64,000 nucleotides of DNA from Casimicrobiaceae bacterium (GCA_026646885.1 JAPKHK010000005.1:186001-250000), one strand, 5' to 3'; positions 1-9,809 are shown, counted from the stretch's first letter. Numbers and translations are program-made. Notes: generated by a model not told the origin, from the letters alone.

Positions 1-234
1 GAAGTCGAAGTGGAGAAACAGCAAGTGCGCATCGTCGCCACGCGCGCCGCGCAAGAAAACGGCGAAGGAACGGTGCTTCTGCGCGAGCGCGGCATAGGGC
101 GCTGGGAGCGCAGCTTCGAACTGCCGCTGGTGGTCGATGCTGAGCGGGCGCAGGCAGTATATGCCGACGGCGTGCTCGAATTGCGTCTACCGAAGCTTCA
201 GGCGGAACCAAACCGCCGCATTACGGTCAACTGA
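1..234 (+). CDS. Hsp20/alpha-crystallin small heat shock protein, C-terminal fragment
   Basis: Only the last 77 codons are in the window. The frame is open from base 1, so the start lies upstream. The fragment carries the end of the alpha-crystallin domain: a beta-rich stretch with RWERSFELP, then ADGVLELRLPK, the usual hallmark near the domain's end. It closes with ITV, which fits the short hydrophobic IxI/V tail that docks on neighbouring subunits. Small heat shock proteins form oligomers that hold unfolded proteins in the cytoplasm without using ATP. A strong hairpin terminator follows 35 bases after the stop. The family call is firm; the paralog cannot be named from a fragment. Confidence 0.85.
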   Translation, partial: EVEVEKQQVRIVATRAAQENGEGTVLLRERGIGRWERSFELPLVVDAERAQAVYADGVLELRLPKLQAEPNRRITVN

Positions 235-269
235 ATGTCAACAGTGATGTAGACACCTCCTCCCTCCTT

Positions 270-295
270 GGCCCGCCTGGTGCGGGCCATTTTTT
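270..295 (+). terminator. Rho-independent terminator after the Hsp20 gene
   Basis: Perfect 7-bp stem GGCCCGC/GCGGGCC with loop CTGGT, followed by ATTTTTT. It sits between the convergent Hsp20 gene and uvrA. The T run lies on the plus side only. Confidence 0.85.
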
Positions 296-306
296 CGGGA
301 AGCGCC

Positions 307-3126
307 TCAGCCCTGCAGCACTCGGCGCAGGTAGGCTCCGGTGGCGCTATTGGGATGGGCGGCGATTTCCTCTGGTGACCCCTCGGCGACGACTTGCCCC
401 CCACCATCCCCGCCTTCCGGTCCGAGGTCGATCAGCCAGTCGGCGGTCTTGATGACCTCGAGATTGTGTTCGATCACCACTACGGTATTGCCGTGGTCGC
501 GCAGGCGGTGCAACACCTTGAGCAAGAGCTCGATGTCCTGAAAGTGTAGGCCCGTCGTGGGTTCATCCAGGAGATAGAGCGTACGTCCGGTGTCCCGCTT
601 CGAAAGCTCCAGCGCCAGTTTCACTCGCTGCGCCTCACCCCCGGAAAGTGTGGTGGCTGCTTGCCCCAGCGTGATATAGCCGAGCCCGACATCGGCCAGA
701 GTAGCCAGTTTTCTGGCGATCACGGGAACCGCGGAAAAAAAGCTCTGCGCGTTCTCCACGGTCATCAGTAGTACTTCATGAATGTTCCGGCCTTTGTATT
801 TGATCTCCAGGGTCTCGCGATTGTAGCGTTGCCCGTGGCAAATATCGCAAGGCACATAGACATCTGGCAGGAAGTGCATCTCCACTTTGATCAAGCCATC
901 ACCTTGGCACGCTTCGCATCGCCCCCCTTTGACATTGAAGGAAAAGCGCCCGGGTCCATAGCCGCGCTCTCTTGCCTCCGGCACCTGCGCGAAGAGATCG
1001 CGTATGGGTGTGAATAGGCCGGTGTACGTGGCCGGATTCGAGCGCGGCGTGCGCCCGATGGGGCTCTGGTCCACACTGACCACTTTGTCGAGAAACTCGA
1101 GACCGTGCACTTCATCATAGGGCGCGGGCTCAAGCGAGCTGCCGTGCAGGTGCCGCGCAACGATGGGGTAGAGCGTGTCGTTGATCAAAGTCGACTTGCC
1201 GGACCCGGAAACGCCGGTGATGGCAACGAACAGACCCAAGGGAAGAATCAGCTCGACTCTCTTGAGATTGTTTCCGCGCGCGCCGGCGATACGCAGCGCT
1301 TGCCTGCCCTTGGGCCGGCGCCGGCGCCTTGGAATGGGGATGGCCCGTCGCCCCGCCAAATACGCTCCGGTGAGTGAATCGGGAGCCGCGCGGATCTCCA
1401 GCGGTGAACCTTGGGCGATCACCGCCCCGCCGTGCTCGCCCGCGCCGGGGCCCATGTCGACCACATAGTCGGCCGCCTCGATCGCTTCCTGATCATGCTC
1501 CACCACGATGACGCTATTGCCCAAGTCGCGCAGATGCTTCAGCGTTGCCAGCAGGCGATCGTTGTCCCGTTGATGCAGGCCGATCGAAGGCTCGTCGAGC
1601 ACGTACATCACTCCGGTCAGCCCGGATCCGATCTGGCTCGCCAACCGGATGCGCTGCGCTTCGCCGCCAGACAACGTGTCAGCGGCGCGATCAAGTGAGA
1701 GGTATTCCAGGCCGACGTTGTTGAGGAACTGCAAACGGTTGGTGATCTCCTTGACGATCTTGTCGGCAATGGATTGGCGGTGTCCATCGAGGCGCAGTTC
1801 TCCGAAAAACGCGGCCGCCAGCCGCAAGGGCAAGGAAGAGACTTCGTAGATCGCCTTGCCTCCCACGCTGACGTGTCGCGCTTCGCGGCGCAAGCGCGTG
1901 GCCTTGCATTCCGGACAGACTTGGCTGTTGATGAACTTGGCCAATTCCTCGCGCACCATCACCGAGTCGGTTTCACGATAGCGTCGCTCCAGGTTGGGGA
2001 TGATGCCTTCGAAGGAATGCTCCTTGAATGTCGTGCGCCCGCGCTCGCTCAGATATTGGAAGGGGATGGTCTCGCGGCCGCTGCCGAAGAGAACGATGCT
2101 CTGTACCCTCTCGGGGAGCAAGTTGAAGGGTGCTTCGAGGTCAAAGCCGTAATGCCTGGCTAGGCTGGCCAACATTTGAAAATAGAATTGGTTGCGCCGG
2201 TCCCAGCCCTTGATGGCGCCCGAGGCAAGGGAAAGGTGGGGCAGCGCCACCACCCGGCGCGGGTCGAAGAAGGTGACCTGCCCTAGCCCGTCGCAGCGGG
2301 CACACGCACCCAGGGGATTGTTGAAGGAGAAGAGCCGCGGCTCCAGCTCTGCCAGTGCGTAATTGCAGATCGGGCAGGCGAAACGCGCCGAGTAGAGATG
2401 CTCCCGGCCGCTGTCCATCTCGACCAACAGGGCTCGCCCCTCGCCAGCACGCAGCGCCGTTTCGAAACTCTCGGCAAGGCGTTGCTTGAGATCCAGTCGC
2501 ACCTTGAGACGGTCGACCACCACTTCGACCGTATGCTTCTGACTCTTGGCCAGAGTGGGCGGCGCGTCGATGTCGTAGACCTTGCCATCGACGCGCAGAC
2601 GAACGAAGCCCTTGGCACGCAGCTCCTCGAAAAGCTCAGCCTGTTCGCCCTTGCGGCTGACGACCACCGGCGCGAGAATCATTACCCGCGTTTCTTCCGC
2701 TAAGGCGAGGACCGCGTCTACCATCTGGCCGACACTCATGGCGGCGAGGCTTACGCCATGATCCGGGCAATGGGGTTCGCCCACCCGCGCGTACAAGAGG
2801 CGCAAGTAATCGTGGATCTCCGTCACCGTCCCCACCGTGGAGCGCGGATTATGGCTGGTTGCCTTCTGCTCGATCGAGATCGCTGGCGATAGCCCCTCGA
2901 TCAGATCGACATCGGGCTTCTCCATGAGCTGCAAGAACTGCCGCGCATAGGCCGAGAGAGACTCGACGTAGCGTCGCTGACCTTCGGCATAGAGCGTGTC
3001 GAAAGCGAGAGAGGACTTGCCGGACCCGGAAAGCCCAGTGATCACCACCAGCCTCTGACGTGGCAAGTCGAGGCTAATGTTCTTGAGGTTGTGGGTGCGG
3101 GCGCCCCGGATGCGGATGTATTCCAT
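307..3126 (-). CDS. uvrA: Excinuclease ABC subunit A (UvrA)
   Basis: Damage-recognition ATPase of nucleotide excision repair; it works with UvrB. The product is 939 aa, normal for the family. The first Walker A is GLSGSGKSS at residues 31-39. Zinc-finger cysteine pairs (CPICNYAL, then CARCDG), two LSGGEAQR signatures, two Walker B sites ([20 protein letters not shown]) and the C-terminal [14 protein letters not shown] zinc finger are all present. I chose the ATG at 3126 because [17 protein letters not shown] is the standard N-terminus; the frame stays open for 16 codons upstream without homology. It is divergent from the MFS gene. A second, double-length UvrA lies at the other end of the window. 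No clean LexA box is visible. Confidence 0.97.
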   Translation of the reverse strand: MEYIRIRGARTHNLKNISLDLPRQRLVVITGLSGSGKSSLAFDTLYAEGQRRYVESLSAYARQFLQLMEKPDVDLIEGLSPAISIEQKATSHNPRSTVGTVTEIHDYLRLLYARVGEPHCPDHGVSLAAMSVGQMVDAVLALAEETRVMILAPVVVSRKGEQAELFEELRAKGFVRLRVDGKVYDIDAPPTLAKSQKHTVEVVVDRLKVRLDLKQRLAESFETALRAGEGRALLVEMDSGREHLYSARFACPICNYALAELEPRLFSFNNPLGACARCDGLGQVTFFDPRRVVALPHLSLASGAIKGWDRRNQFYFQMLASLARHYGFDLEAPFNLLPERVQSIVLFGSGRETIPFQYLSERGRTTFKEHSFEGIIPNLERRYRETDSVMVREELAKFINSQVCPECKATRLRREARHVSVGGKAIYEVSSLPLRLAAAFFGELRLDGHRQSIADKIVKEITNRLQFLNNVGLEYLSLDRAADTLSGGEAQRIRLASQIGSGLTGVMYVLDEPSIGLHQRDNDRLLATLKHLRDLGNSVIVVEHDQEAIEAADYVVDMGPGAGEHGGAVIAQGSPLEIRAAPDSLTGAYLAGRRAIPIPRRRRRPKGRQALRIAGARGNNLKRVELILPLGLFVAITGVSGSGKSTLINDTLYPIVARHLHGSSLEPAPYDEVHGLEFLDKVVSVDQSPIGRTPRSNPATYTGLFTPIRDLFAQVPEARERGYGPGRFSFNVKGGRCEACQGDGLIKVEMHFLPDVYVPCDICHGQRYNRETLEIKYKGRNIHEVLLMTVENAQSFFSAVPVIARKLATLADVGLGYITLGQAATTLSGGEAQRVKLALELSKRDTGRTLYLLDEPTTGLHFQDIELLLKVLHRLRDHGNTVVVIEHNLEVIKTADWLIDLGPEGGDGGGQVVAEGSPEEIAAHPNSATGAYLRRVLQG

Positions 3127-3242
3127 GCGTCGTGGTCTTGACCAAAAAGCCATACCGGCCGCAAGGCCTCGCATGGCGGGGAATGAGTCAACCTGTTAAT
3201 ATAGCCCAGTTTCGCTACACCACGCCAAAGCCTTCTTCTTTC

Positions 3243-4487
3243 ATGGCGCAAGCTCTCGCCGCCAGTCCCAACGCTCGCCTCGATCCGCTGGAACGCCGCG
3301 CCACCGCCGGTTTGGCCGGCATTTTCGGTTTGCGCATGCTGGGAATGTTTATCATCTTGCCGGTATTCGCGCTCTACGCGGAAGGTCTGCCGGGCGGCGG
3401 CAATCGGCTCCTCATCGGCATCGCGCTAGGCACCTACGGCCTGACCCAAGCCTTGCTCCAGATTCCTTTTGGCTGGGCTTCCGATCGCTGGGGCCGCAAG
3501 CGAATGATCTACCTGGGGCTCATCCTCTTCGCCGCCGGGAGCTTTCTGGCGGCAGCCGCCCTGGACCTCTACTGGATCATCGTCGGGCGCACCTTGCAGG
3601 GCGCGGGTGCAATTTCCGCGGCAGTACTTGCCCTGCTCGCCGATCTGACGCGCGAGAGCGTGCGCACCAAGGCCATGGCAATGGTGGGCATGACCATCGG
3701 CGCGACCTTCACGCTTTCTTTGATCGCTGGCCCCGCGCTTTCGCGCCTGATCGGCGTTCCGGGCATTTTTGCGCTAACCGGGCTCCTTGCTCTCGTTGCC
3801 ATGTTCGTCGTCAAAACGGTCGTTCCTGACCCGCTTGGTCAGGAGGAAAGATCTGATCGGCGAGTACGCGGCAACGAGTTCGGCGAGGTGCTCGCCAATG
3901 GCGCTCTCCAGCGACTGAATTTCGGTATCTTCACGTTGCACGCCGCCCTCATGTCCTTATTCGTGCAAGTTCCCTTTGCATTGCGCGACAACGGCCTCGC
4001 GGCCGAGCAGCACTGGCAGGTCTACCTCGGGGTGCTAGTGGTATCGTTGCTCCTGGTGTTTCCGTTCTTTGGCCAGGCAGACCGTGCAGAGCGCAGCAAA
4101 CCCATTTTTGTCGGCGCCGTCGGACTATTGCTGGTAAGCCAAGTCTTGCTTGCGGCACAACTGCGAACGCTGGCCGGACTCGGTTTGGCCCTGCTGGTGT
4201 TCTTTGCCGCCTTCAACTTGCTGGAGGCCAAGCTTCCCGCCATGGTTTCGCGTTTTGCCCCGCCGCAGCTCAAGGGAACCGCCATAGGCGTGTACAGTGG
4301 CGTACAATTTCTGGGCATGTTCGTGGGCGGCGCCATCGGCGGCTGGCTCGCGGAACATGTGGGGCCGGCTGCGGTGTTCTGGTTCGGCGCCGGTCTCACG
4401 CTGATTTGGCTGCTCCTCACCTTTTCCATGCCGAAGCAGCCAACCTACAACGCGCAGTCCTTCGCCAAATCTATGGGAGAAACCTGA
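3243..4487 (+). CDS. MFS transporter (YajR-like drug/proton antiporter family)
   Basis: Inner-membrane major facilitator of 414 aa with about 12 hydrophobic segments. It has the antiporter loop motif [12 protein letters not shown] between TM2 and TM3 and, at the N-terminus, [23 protein letters not shown], which resembles YajR-type exporters. It lacks the extra C-terminal soluble domain of E. coli YajR. The substrate is unknown; the family mostly exports small molecules in exchange for protons. Start choice is uncertain: ATG 3243 fits family length, while ATG 3183 would add 20 unconserved residues. The stop overlaps the ssb start by one base (TGATG), so translation is probably coupled. The order uvrA, MFS, ssb recurs in betaproteobacteria. 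Confidence 0.85.
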   Translation: MAQALAASPNARLDPLERRATAGLAGIFGLRMLGMFIILPVFALYAEGLPGGGNRLLIGIALGTYGLTQALLQIPFGWASDRWGRKRMIYLGLILFAAGSFLAAAALDLYWIIVGRTLQGAGAISAAVLALLADLTRESVRTKAMAMVGMTIGATFTLSLIAGPALSRLIGVPGIFALTGLLALVAMFVVKTVVPDPLGQEERSDRRVRGNEFGEVLANGALQRLNFGIFTLHAALMSLFVQVPFALRDNGLAAEQHWQVYLGVLVVSLLLVFPFFGQADRAERSKPIFVGAVGLLLVSQVLLAAQLRTLAGLGLALLVFFAAFNLLEAKLPAMVSRFAPPQLKGTAIGVYSGVQFLGMFVGGAIGGWLAEHVGPAAVFWFGAGLTLIWLLLTFSMPKQPTYNAQSFAKSMGET

Positions 4488-4930
4488 TGGCCTCGATCAA
4501 CAAAGTGATTCTGATCGGCAACCTTGGTCGCGACCCGGAAGTTCGCTACCTACCTAACGGTGACGCAGTCACCAACATCTCTCTCGCGACCACCGAAACC
4601 TGGAAGGACAAAGAAGGCACCAAACAGGAAAAAACCGAATGGCACCGGGTGACGTTCTACCGGCGCCTGGCCGAAATCGCGGGCGAATACCTGAAAAAGG
4701 GCAGCCAGATCTATGTCGAAGGCCGGCTCGAAACTCGAAAATGGCAGGATAAGGAAGGCCAGGACCGCTACACCACCGAGATTATCGCCTCAGAAATGAA
4801 AATGCTCGGCTCGCGCACCGGGAGCGGCGAGCCGGCCGACCGGGAGGCCGGCGGTAGCGGGCAGCGCCCGACGGGCGCGCCCGCCAAGCCCAGCAAGCTC
4901 GACGACTTCGAGGACGATATCCCGTTCTGA
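4487..4930 (+). CDS. ssb: Single-stranded DNA-binding protein
   Basis: Homotetrameric SSB of 147 aa that coats single-stranded DNA in replication, recombination and repair. The OB-fold covers roughly residues 1-110, beginning [21 protein letters not shown] Gly/Pro-rich linker follows, then the acidic tail DDFEDDIPF, whose last residues recruit partner proteins. It starts on the ATG that overlaps the stop of the MFS gene by one base. It converges with mnmA after a 20-base gap; a GC hairpin (4938-4970) spans that junction but lacks a T run. Confidence 0.97.
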   Translation: MASINKVILIGNLGRDPEVRYLPNGDAVTNISLATTETWKDKEGTKQEKTEWHRVTFYRRLAEIAGEYLKKGSQIYVEGRLETRKWQDKEGQDRYTTEIIASEMKMLGSRTGSGEPADREAGGSGQRPTGAPAKPSKLDDFEDDIPF

Positions 4931-4950
4931 GGGAATAGCGGCGGCAAACC

Positions 4951-6069
4951 TTACTGGATGACGCCGCCGCCCAGACACACCTCGCCGCGATACAACACCA
5001 GGTATTGACCTGGCGTGGGTGCCCATTGCGGCACATCGAACGACACCCGCAGGCTTCTCCCCGTGCAGTATTCTATGGAGCAGGCGGCATCGGCCTGGCG
5101 GTAGCGGGTCTTGGCACCGTAGCCTGCGCCGGGGGCCGGCGGCTCAGCGCCGATCCAAAAGAGGTCTTCCACAATGATCTCCTGCCGCAGGAGGAGCGGA
5201 TGTTCATGGCCGGGCACGGCGATGAGCGTGTTGGTCTGCAGATCCTTTCCCGCGACGTACCAAGCCGCCCCTGCCGCGCCGCGCGTCCCCCCGATGCCCA
5301 AGCCCTGGCGCTGGCCCAGAGTGTAATACATCAGCCCCTCGTGGTGGCCGATGCGGCGCCCTTCTGGTGTGCAGATGTCGCCGGGCTCACGCGGCAGGTA
5401 GCGCGCCAGGAACTCGCGAAATGGCCGCTCGCCGATAAAGCAAATGCCCGTGCTGTCCTTCTTGGCGAAGGTGGGCAAACCTTCGCGATGGGCGATGGCG
5501 CGAACCTCGCGCTTTTCCAACGCGCCCAAGGGAAAGAAAGCAGGTGCGAGCTGCTGCTGCGTCAGGCGATGCAGGAAGTAGCTCTGATCCTTTCCGCGAT
5601 CCACCGCCTTGAGTAGCTCTTTCGTGCCGGCCGGTCCGCGCAAGCGCGCATAGTGCCCTGTGGCGATGCCCGTGGCGCCCAAACGCAGGGCATGGTCCAG
5701 AAACGCCTTGAATTTGATTTCACTGTTGCAAAGCACGTCCGGATTGGGGGTGCGCCCAGCACGGTATTCGGCAAGGAAATGGGCGAAGACGCGTTCGCGA
5801 TACTCGGCGGCGAAGTTCACCGCCTCGATCTCGATGCCCAGCACTTCCGCAACGCTAACTGCATCGACCAGATCTTGCCGCGAGCTACAGTGCTCCTCGT
5901 CGTCGTCATCTTCCCAGTTCTTCATGAAGACGCCCAGCACGGAGTAACCCTGTCGCTTCAAAAGCAGGGCCGCCACCGACGAATCGACGCCTCCGGAAAG
6001 GCCGATGACTATCTTCTCAGTGCCCACTGGGATCGAACCCCATGCGGCGCAGGCAATCCCGATGGCCAT
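4951..6069 (-). CDS. mnmA: tRNA 2-thiouridylase MnmA
   Basis: Transfers sulfur to U34 of tRNAs for Lys, Glu and Gln, using ATP to activate the base. The N-terminal PP-loop is GLSGGVDSS. The two catalytic cysteines fall in [10 protein letters not shown] and [13 protein letters not shown]. The C-terminal beta-barrel ends CLGGGVIQ. The ATG at 6069 abuts the nudJ stop and has AGGAG about 10 bases upstream inside nudJ. An internal GTG at 6027 would give an N-terminus closer to E. coli MnmA ([12 protein letters not shown]), so the first 14 residues are uncertain. The nudJ-mnmA pair matches the order in enterobacteria. Confidence 0.95.
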   Translation of the reverse strand: MAIGIACAAWGSIPVGTEKIVIGLSGGVDSSVAALLLKRQGYSVLGVFMKNWEDDDDEEHCSSRQDLVDAVSVAEVLGIEIEAVNFAAEYRERVFAHFLAEYRAGRTPNPDVLCNSEIKFKAFLDHALRLGATGIATGHYARLRGPAGTKELLKAVDRGKDQSYFLHRLTQQQLAPAFFPLGALEKREVRAIAHREGLPTFAKKDSTGICFIGERPFREFLARYLPREPGDICTPEGRRIGHHEGLMYYTLGQRQGLGIGGTRGAAGAAWYVAGKDLQTNTLIAVPGHEHPLLLRQEIIVEDLFWIGAEPPAPGAGYGAKTRYRQADAACSIEYCTGRSLRVSFDVPQWAPTPGQYLVLYRGEVCLGGGVIQ

Positions 6070-6522
6070 TCACGGCAACTCCTGCAACAGATCAAGAGGA
6101 TAGGACTTCCCGGCTCGAAAATCGGCGATGCAACGTGCCACCATCGGGCTGCGAAACCGCGGTCGCGCCTCGACAAGTTCGTCCTCGTCAAGCCAAGCGG
6201 CCCGCACGATGCCGACATCCAGCGCCCGTGTTGCGTCGTGCCCCTGCACCGAAGCAGCGAAGGCGAAGCGCAGATAAACGCGATCCTTGGCGCCGTGATA
6301 CCAGCGATAAATCCCCAACAATCGCTCGGGTAGGACCGTGTACCCGGTTTCTTCCATCGTTTCGCGGATGAGTGCGCTGATCAGGCTCTCTCCCTGTTCG
6401 AGATGCCCTGCCGGTTGATTGAAGCGCAAACCCTCTTCAGTTTCCTCCTCCACCAGCAAGAAGCGCCCGGCACGCTCCACGATGGCCGCAACGGTAACGT
6501 TCGGTTTCCAGATCTCGCTCAC
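6070..6522 (-). CDS. nudJ: NUDIX hydrolase, NudJ-like phosphatase
   Basis: A 150-aa NUDIX protein. E. coli NudJ (153 aa) hydrolyses thiamin and nucleoside pyrophosphates. The NUDIX box is GHLEQGESLISALIRETMEETG, matching the GX5EX7REUXEEXGU pattern with all glutamates. N-terminal KPNVTVAAIV and C-terminal LRSPMVARCIADF-type sequences resemble NudJ, and adjacency to mnmA is the same as in E. coli. I start it at the GTG 6522, with GGGGAG five bases upstream. An in-frame ATG at 6582 adds 20 residues that do not look conserved. The substrate is inferred from the family. Confidence 0.88.
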   Translation of the reverse strand: MSEIWKPNVTVAAIVERAGRFLLVEEETEEGLRFNQPAGHLEQGESLISALIRETMEETGYTVLPERLLGIYRWYHGAKDRVYLRFAFAASVQGHDATRALDVGIVRAAWLDEDELVEARPRFRSPMVARCIADFRAGKSYPLDLLQELP

Positions 6523-6582
6523 GCTCGCTCCCCGCGTCCTCTGCCGCAATCCACTGGCAAATATTGCATTCTCCCACCGCAC

Positions 6583-6614
6583 AAAACAAAAAGGCAGGGC
6601 CGTAGCCCTGCCTT
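6583..6614 (-). terminator. Rho-independent terminator of the 58-aa peptide gene
   Basis: On the minus strand, a 10-bp stem AAGGCAGGGC/GCCCTGCCTT with a TACG loop, then TTTGTTTT. It lies 20 bases after the stop of the small gene at 6634-6810. Confidence 0.88.
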
Positions 6615-6633
6615 GCTCAGGAAGTCGCCCTGA

Positions 6634-6810
6634 TTACTTCTTGGCTTCCTCTTTCTTGGCGTCCTTGGCGGGAGCAGCCTTGGCGGCCTTGGCATCCTTG
6701 GCGGGAGCGGCAGCAGCCTTCTCGTCCTTCTTGGGCGCATCGGCAGCAACGGCGGTGAAAGAAGCGGCCGCGAACAGCGCGGCAATCAAGGTGGACAGCA
6801 GTTTGCTCAT
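6634..6810 (-). CDS. Small exported Lys/Ala-rich protein (58 aa), paralog of the 85-aa neighbour
   Basis: Short gene of unknown function. The first 22 or so residues form a signal peptide: MSKLLSTLIAALFAAASFTA followed by VAADAPKK, with likely cleavage after VAA or nearby. The remaining ~36 residues are almost only Ala, Lys, Asp, Glu and Pro, with repeated PAKDAK units, so the mature product should be a disordered, strongly charged periplasmic peptide. It has its own promoter (6902-6929) and terminator (6583-6614), which argues that it is a real, possibly abundant transcript. The signal region and the junction ADAPK match the next gene (6963-7220), indicating tandem duplication. Function cannot be assigned. 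Confidence 0.75.
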   Translation of the reverse strand: MSKLLSTLIAALFAAASFTAVAADAPKKDEKAAAAPAKDAKAAKAAPAKDAKKEEAKK

Positions 6811-6901
6811 GGTTTGATCGTCCTCGTAAGTGTGTGTTTTTTCGCCCGCACGGCGACGCGCCCGCGGTACGGCGGGAAGGCGCTCCGTGCAAAGCTGCGA
6901 A

Positions 6902-6929
6902 ATTATCTAGCTTTCCCTCTCGCTGACAA
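6902..6929 (-). promoter_or_regulatory. Sigma70-like promoter of the 58-aa peptide gene
   Basis: On the minus strand, TTGTCA, 16 bases, GATAAT: 5/6 matches in each hexamer. Predicted start near 6895 gives a leader of about 85 bases before the ATG at 6810. Confidence 0.6.
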
Positions 6930-6962
6930 GGCTTTCGCCAAGTTGGCGGGGTTTGGCGAGCG

Positions 6963-7220
6963 TCAAGCCGGTGCCTTGGCTTTCTTCTCTTTGGTTTTCT
7001 TGGTCTTCTTCGCCGTCTTGGTTTGCGGCTTGGCCTCGGCCTTTGCTTCCGGCTTGGCTTCGGTCGCCTTGGTGCTCGCCGCTGCGGGGGCCGGGGCCGT
7101 TGCGGCGGCCGCAGGCACGGCCGCTGGGGTCGCTGCGGGTTTGGGCGCATCGGCTGCGTGGGCGCTCGCCGCCAAGGCAGCGAAGGCGCCAGCAATCAGG
7201 GTGCTAAGCAGTCTGTTCAT
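6963..7220 (-). CDS. Small exported Ala/Lys/Pro-rich protein (85 aa)
   Basis: No known function. The N-terminus MNRLLSTLIAGAFAALAASA, then HAADAPKP, is a classic signal peptide and closely matches the 58-aa neighbour. The mature part starts Ala/Pro-rich and becomes Lys-rich, ending in a run of TKTAKKTKKTKEKKAK type, so the C-terminus is highly basic. Low complexity predicts disorder. It may bind anionic surface polymers or nucleic acid, or work like acid-shock peptides, but nothing proves this. A perfect 17-bp inverted repeat lies 50-66 bases upstream of its start. The similarity to histone-like Lys/Ala tails may be compositional only. Confidence 0.72.
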   Translation of the reverse strand: MNRLLSTLIAGAFAALAASAHAADAPKPAATPAAVPAAAATAPAPAAASTKATEAKPEAKAEAKPQTKTAKKTKKTKEKKAKAPA

Positions 7221-7269
7221 GGAAAAATGTCCTCAGTCAATGGGTTGTGGAGACTGCGCGTTGCCGCGC

Positions 7270-7286
7270 GACACTGTGCCAGTGTC
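7270..7286. promoter_or_regulatory. Perfect inverted repeat upstream of the 85-aa peptide gene
   Basis: GACACTG-TGC-CAGTGTC: two 7-bp arms with a 3-base centre. It lies 50-66 bases before the start at 7220, so it could be an operator or a leader hairpin. No T run follows, so it is not a terminator. Confidence 0.4.
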
Positions 7287-7340
7287 AGGCGCGATAACGC
7301 CCGCTCACAGCGGCCCGTTGACATGCTTTGGAAAGGGTGT

Positions 7341-8012
7341 TCACGAGTCCTCGCGCAAACTCAAAATCGGCCAGCCCAAGCGCTCGGCATGCTCGCGCAG
7401 CGCTGGGTCCGGTCGGACCGCGACGGGGTGGCTGACCACCTGAAGCAGGGGCAGATCGTTGCGCGAATCGCTGTAGAACCAGGATTCCGCGAAACTGGAC
7501 AGCGTGAGCCCAGAAGCGCTCAACCAGGCATCCAAACGCTTCACCTTGCCCGCTTGAAAACAAGGCTCTCCCAAGGTTTTCCCGGTGTAGCGGCCGGCGT
7601 GGAACTCCGGCTCAGTGGCAAGCAGATGCGCGACGCCGAAGAGGTCAGCAATGGGACGCGTGATGAAGGCATTGGTAGCGGTGATGATAGCCACGCGATC
7701 GCCTCTGGCGAGCCGCGACTGCACTAGCAGCCGGGCCTCCGGCAGCACCATCGGCTTGATCCTGCGTTCGAGGAAATCCGCTCGCCAGGCATCAAGTTCA
7801 GCGAGCCCATGGCTTGCCAGGGGAGCGAGCTGGAAGTCCAGGAAGGCGCGAATGTCCAGGTGACCGGCCAAGTAATCTTGGTAGTAGCGCTCATTCTCGG
7901 CTTCGTAAGCCGCGGCATCGAGGACGCCGATTTCGATGAGGTGCTGTGCCCAAGCATAATCGCTGTCACCATCGAGCAGGGTGTTGTCGAGATCGAACAA
8001 GCTGAGTTTCAT
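7341..8012 (-). CDS. HAD-family hydrolase, subfamily IB (phosphoserine-phosphatase-like)
   Basis: Cytosolic phosphatase fold of 223 aa. Motif I is DLDNT with the nucleophile Asp7 and acid/base Asp9. Motif II is TAT in AIITATNAF, motif III uses a Lys around GKTLGEPCFQAGK, and motif IV is YSDSRNDLPLL. The helical cap of subfamily IB lies between motifs I and II. Substrate is not evident; related proteins are annotated as phosphoserine or histidinol phosphatase-like. It overlaps hda by 4 bases (ATGA), so the two are co-translated, an arrangement common in betaproteobacteria. Confidence 0.88.
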   Translation of the reverse strand: MKLSLFDLDNTLLDGDSDYAWAQHLIEIGVLDAAAYEAENERYYQDYLAGHLDIRAFLDFQLAPLASHGLAELDAWRADFLERRIKPMVLPEARLLVQSRLARGDRVAIITATNAFITRPIADLFGVAHLLATEPEFHAGRYTGKTLGEPCFQAGKVKRLDAWLSASGLTLSSFAESWFYSDSRNDLPLLQVVSHPVAVRPDPALREHAERLGWPILSLREDS

Positions 8013-8668
8013 GATGGCTCCGGACGCAGGAGACGCTTCGCGAGGGCAAGGCTCACGGGCCGCTTCTGCTGCAGCGATAGGCGATCCAAAGTGGCCATGG
8101 CGCGCACGAGAGTCCCCATATCGCGCCGACCATGTCGCAAGAGATAATCGATCGCCTCGGGAGGAATGGCAAAACCCCTGGCTTTGGCATACTCCGCCAG
8201 TGCCCGCGGCTTGTCCTCATCAGCCAGGGGTTTGAGCTCGAAAACCAGGCCCCAGCCCAGACGCGAACGCACGTCTTCACGCAGCCGCAGCTGACCCGGG
8301 GGGACTGCCCCCGCGAGCAGCACCAACCCTCCCGCCGCCCGCAGGGCGTTGATTGCCGAAAAAAGCGCGCCTTGCCGCCGGGCGTCAAAACGATCCACGT
8401 CATCCGCGGCCAGCAGCCCCACTCCGGGATCGTCCCGCCAGGGGTCATCCGGTCCGAGATAGGTGCCCCCCGGGTTCGCCGCCACGGCAGCGCGGAGCAG
8501 ATGGGTCTTGCCTGCGCCAGGAGGGCCCCAGAGATAAATGATGGATTCGCCGCTACCCTGCGCCAACCGGCTCATCAGCAGCGCGAGTGCTTCGGCGTTC
8601 GGACCGGGGAGGAAGTTTGCGAATTGAGGGGGTTCTGGCGCGACCAGTTCGAGAAGCAGCTGTTCCAT
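8009..8668 (-). CDS. hda: DnaA regulatory inactivator Hda
   Basis: AAA+ protein of 219 aa homologous to the ATPase domain of DnaA. With the DNA-loaded sliding clamp it stimulates ATP hydrolysis by DnaA and blocks re-initiation. The N-terminal EQLLLEL resembles the clamp-binding QLxLxL peptide. Walker A is WGPPGAGKTH, a full consensus, unlike the degenerate E. coli site. LLAADDVDRFD forms Walker B, and VRSRLGWGLVFELKPL contains sensor/arginine-finger elements. There is no DNA-binding domain IV, which separates it from DnaA. It is divergent from purM with a 93-base gap, a typical betaproteobacterial order. Confidence 0.92.
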   Translation of the reverse strand: MEQLLLELVAPEPPQFANFLPGPNAEALALLMSRLAQGSGESIIYLWGPPGAGKTHLLRAAVAANPGGTYLGPDDPWRDDPGVGLLAADDVDRFDARRQGALFSAINALRAAGGLVLLAGAVPPGQLRLREDVRSRLGWGLVFELKPLADEDKPRALAEYAKARGFAIPPEAIDYLLRHGRRDMGTLVRAMATLDRLSLQQKRPVSLALAKRLLRPEPS

Positions 8669-8761
8669 GCTGGCGGGCTTAGGCGGTCGGAAACCGGGGC
8701 GAAGTCAGAGGCTTTTCGGTAAAATGTGCAACTCTACCGCGCCGCGCCCTGCGACTCAACG

Positions 8762-9796
8762 ATGACCCTTTCCCCGCTTTCCTACCGCGACGCCGGCGTC
8801 GACATCGATGCCGGCGACGCCCTCGTCGAGCACATCAAGCCCTTTGCCCGACGCACGCTGCGTCCGGAAGTGCTAGCCGGCATCGGCGGCTTTGGTGCCT
8901 TGTTTGCGTTGGGGCAGAAGTACCAAGACCCGGTGCTGGTCTCCGGAACCGATGGCGTTGGAACCAAGTTGAAGCTCGCTTTTGCGCTGAACAAGCACGA
9001 TACCGTTGGTATCGACCTCGTCGCGATGAGCGTCAACGACATTTTGGTGCAGGGCGCGGAGCCGCTTTTCTTTCTCGACTACTTCGCCTGCGGCAAGCTC
9101 GAGGTCGCTACTGCCGGTGCGGTTATCGAGGGCATTGCCCGAGGCTGTGAATGGGCCGGCTGTGCCTTGATCGGCGGTGAGACCGCCGAGATGCCCGGAA
9201 TGTACCCGCCGGGAGAATACGATCTTGCCGGGTTTGCCGTCGGCGTAGTCGAGCGCGCGCGCATCATCGACGGGCGCGCCATCGCTCCCGGCGACGTGGT
9301 GCTCGGCCTCGCTTCGAGCGGCCCACATTCCAACGGCTTTTCCCTCATCCGCCGTGTCCTTGAAGTGAGCGGCGCGCGGCTCCGTGACGAGTTCGATGGT
9401 CGCAGCCTCGGCGAAGCGCTGCTCGAGCCGACCCGCATTTACGTCAGACCGCTGCTGAACGCAATGGCGCGCGGAGGGATCAAGGGTGTGGCCCACATCA
9501 CCGGCGGCGGCTTGGTGGAAAACGTGCCGCGGGTGCTCCCCCACAACTGCCAGGCCGTGCTACATCGCGAGCGATGGCCGCGTCCCAAGGTGTTCGATTG
9601 GCTGCAAAAACAAGGCAAGATCGAGGATGCAGAGATGCATCGAGTTTTCAACTGCGGCGTCGGGATGGTGGCGATCTGCGCCGCGGGAGCCGCGCCATCC
9701 GTCCTCGAAGCGCTGAGAGAACAAGGAGAAACGGCATGGGTGATTGGCGAGATCCACGGCCGTGACGCCGGAGCGGCCGGAACCATCGTACTCTGA
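8762..9796 (+). CDS. purM: Phosphoribosylformylglycinamidine cyclo-ligase
   Basis: AIR synthetase, the fifth step of purine biosynthesis: ATP-dependent closure of FGAM to aminoimidazole ribonucleotide. The 344-aa product starts [19 protein letters not shown]. It contains [13 protein letters not shown], the [11 protein letters not shown] loop and [13 protein letters not shown], all diagnostic of PurM. I chose ATG 8762; a GTG at 8726 would add 12 residues without homology. An AT-rich TAAAAT lies 37-42 bases upstream and may be the -10. purN follows after 13 bases, so the two form an operon. Confidence 0.96.
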   Translation: MTLSPLSYRDAGVDIDAGDALVEHIKPFARRTLRPEVLAGIGGFGALFALGQKYQDPVLVSGTDGVGTKLKLAFALNKHDTVGIDLVAMSVNDILVQGAEPLFFLDYFACGKLEVATAGAVIEGIARGCEWAGCALIGGETAEMPGMYPPGEYDLAGFAVGVVERARIIDGRAIAPGDVVLGLASSGPHSNGFSLIRRVLEVSGARLRDEFDGRSLGEALLEPTRIYVRPLLNAMARGGIKGVAHITGGGLVENVPRVLPHNCQAVLHRERWPRPKVFDWLQKQGKIEDAEMHRVFNCGVGMVAICAAGAAPSVLEALREQGETAWVIGEIHGRDAGAAGTIVL

Positions 9797-9809
9797 TCGG
9801 CAGCGACAA

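Noticed and set aside
3193..3209. LexA-like CTG...CAG between uvrA and the MFS gene
   Set aside because: The spacer is 11 bases, one more than the CTG-N10-CAG of proteobacterial SOS boxes, and the flanks do not match.
4938..4970. GC hairpin GCGGCGGC/GCCGCCGC spanning the ssb-mnmA junction
   Set aside because: Seventeen-base loop, no T run on either strand, and one arm lies inside mnmA; not called as a terminator.
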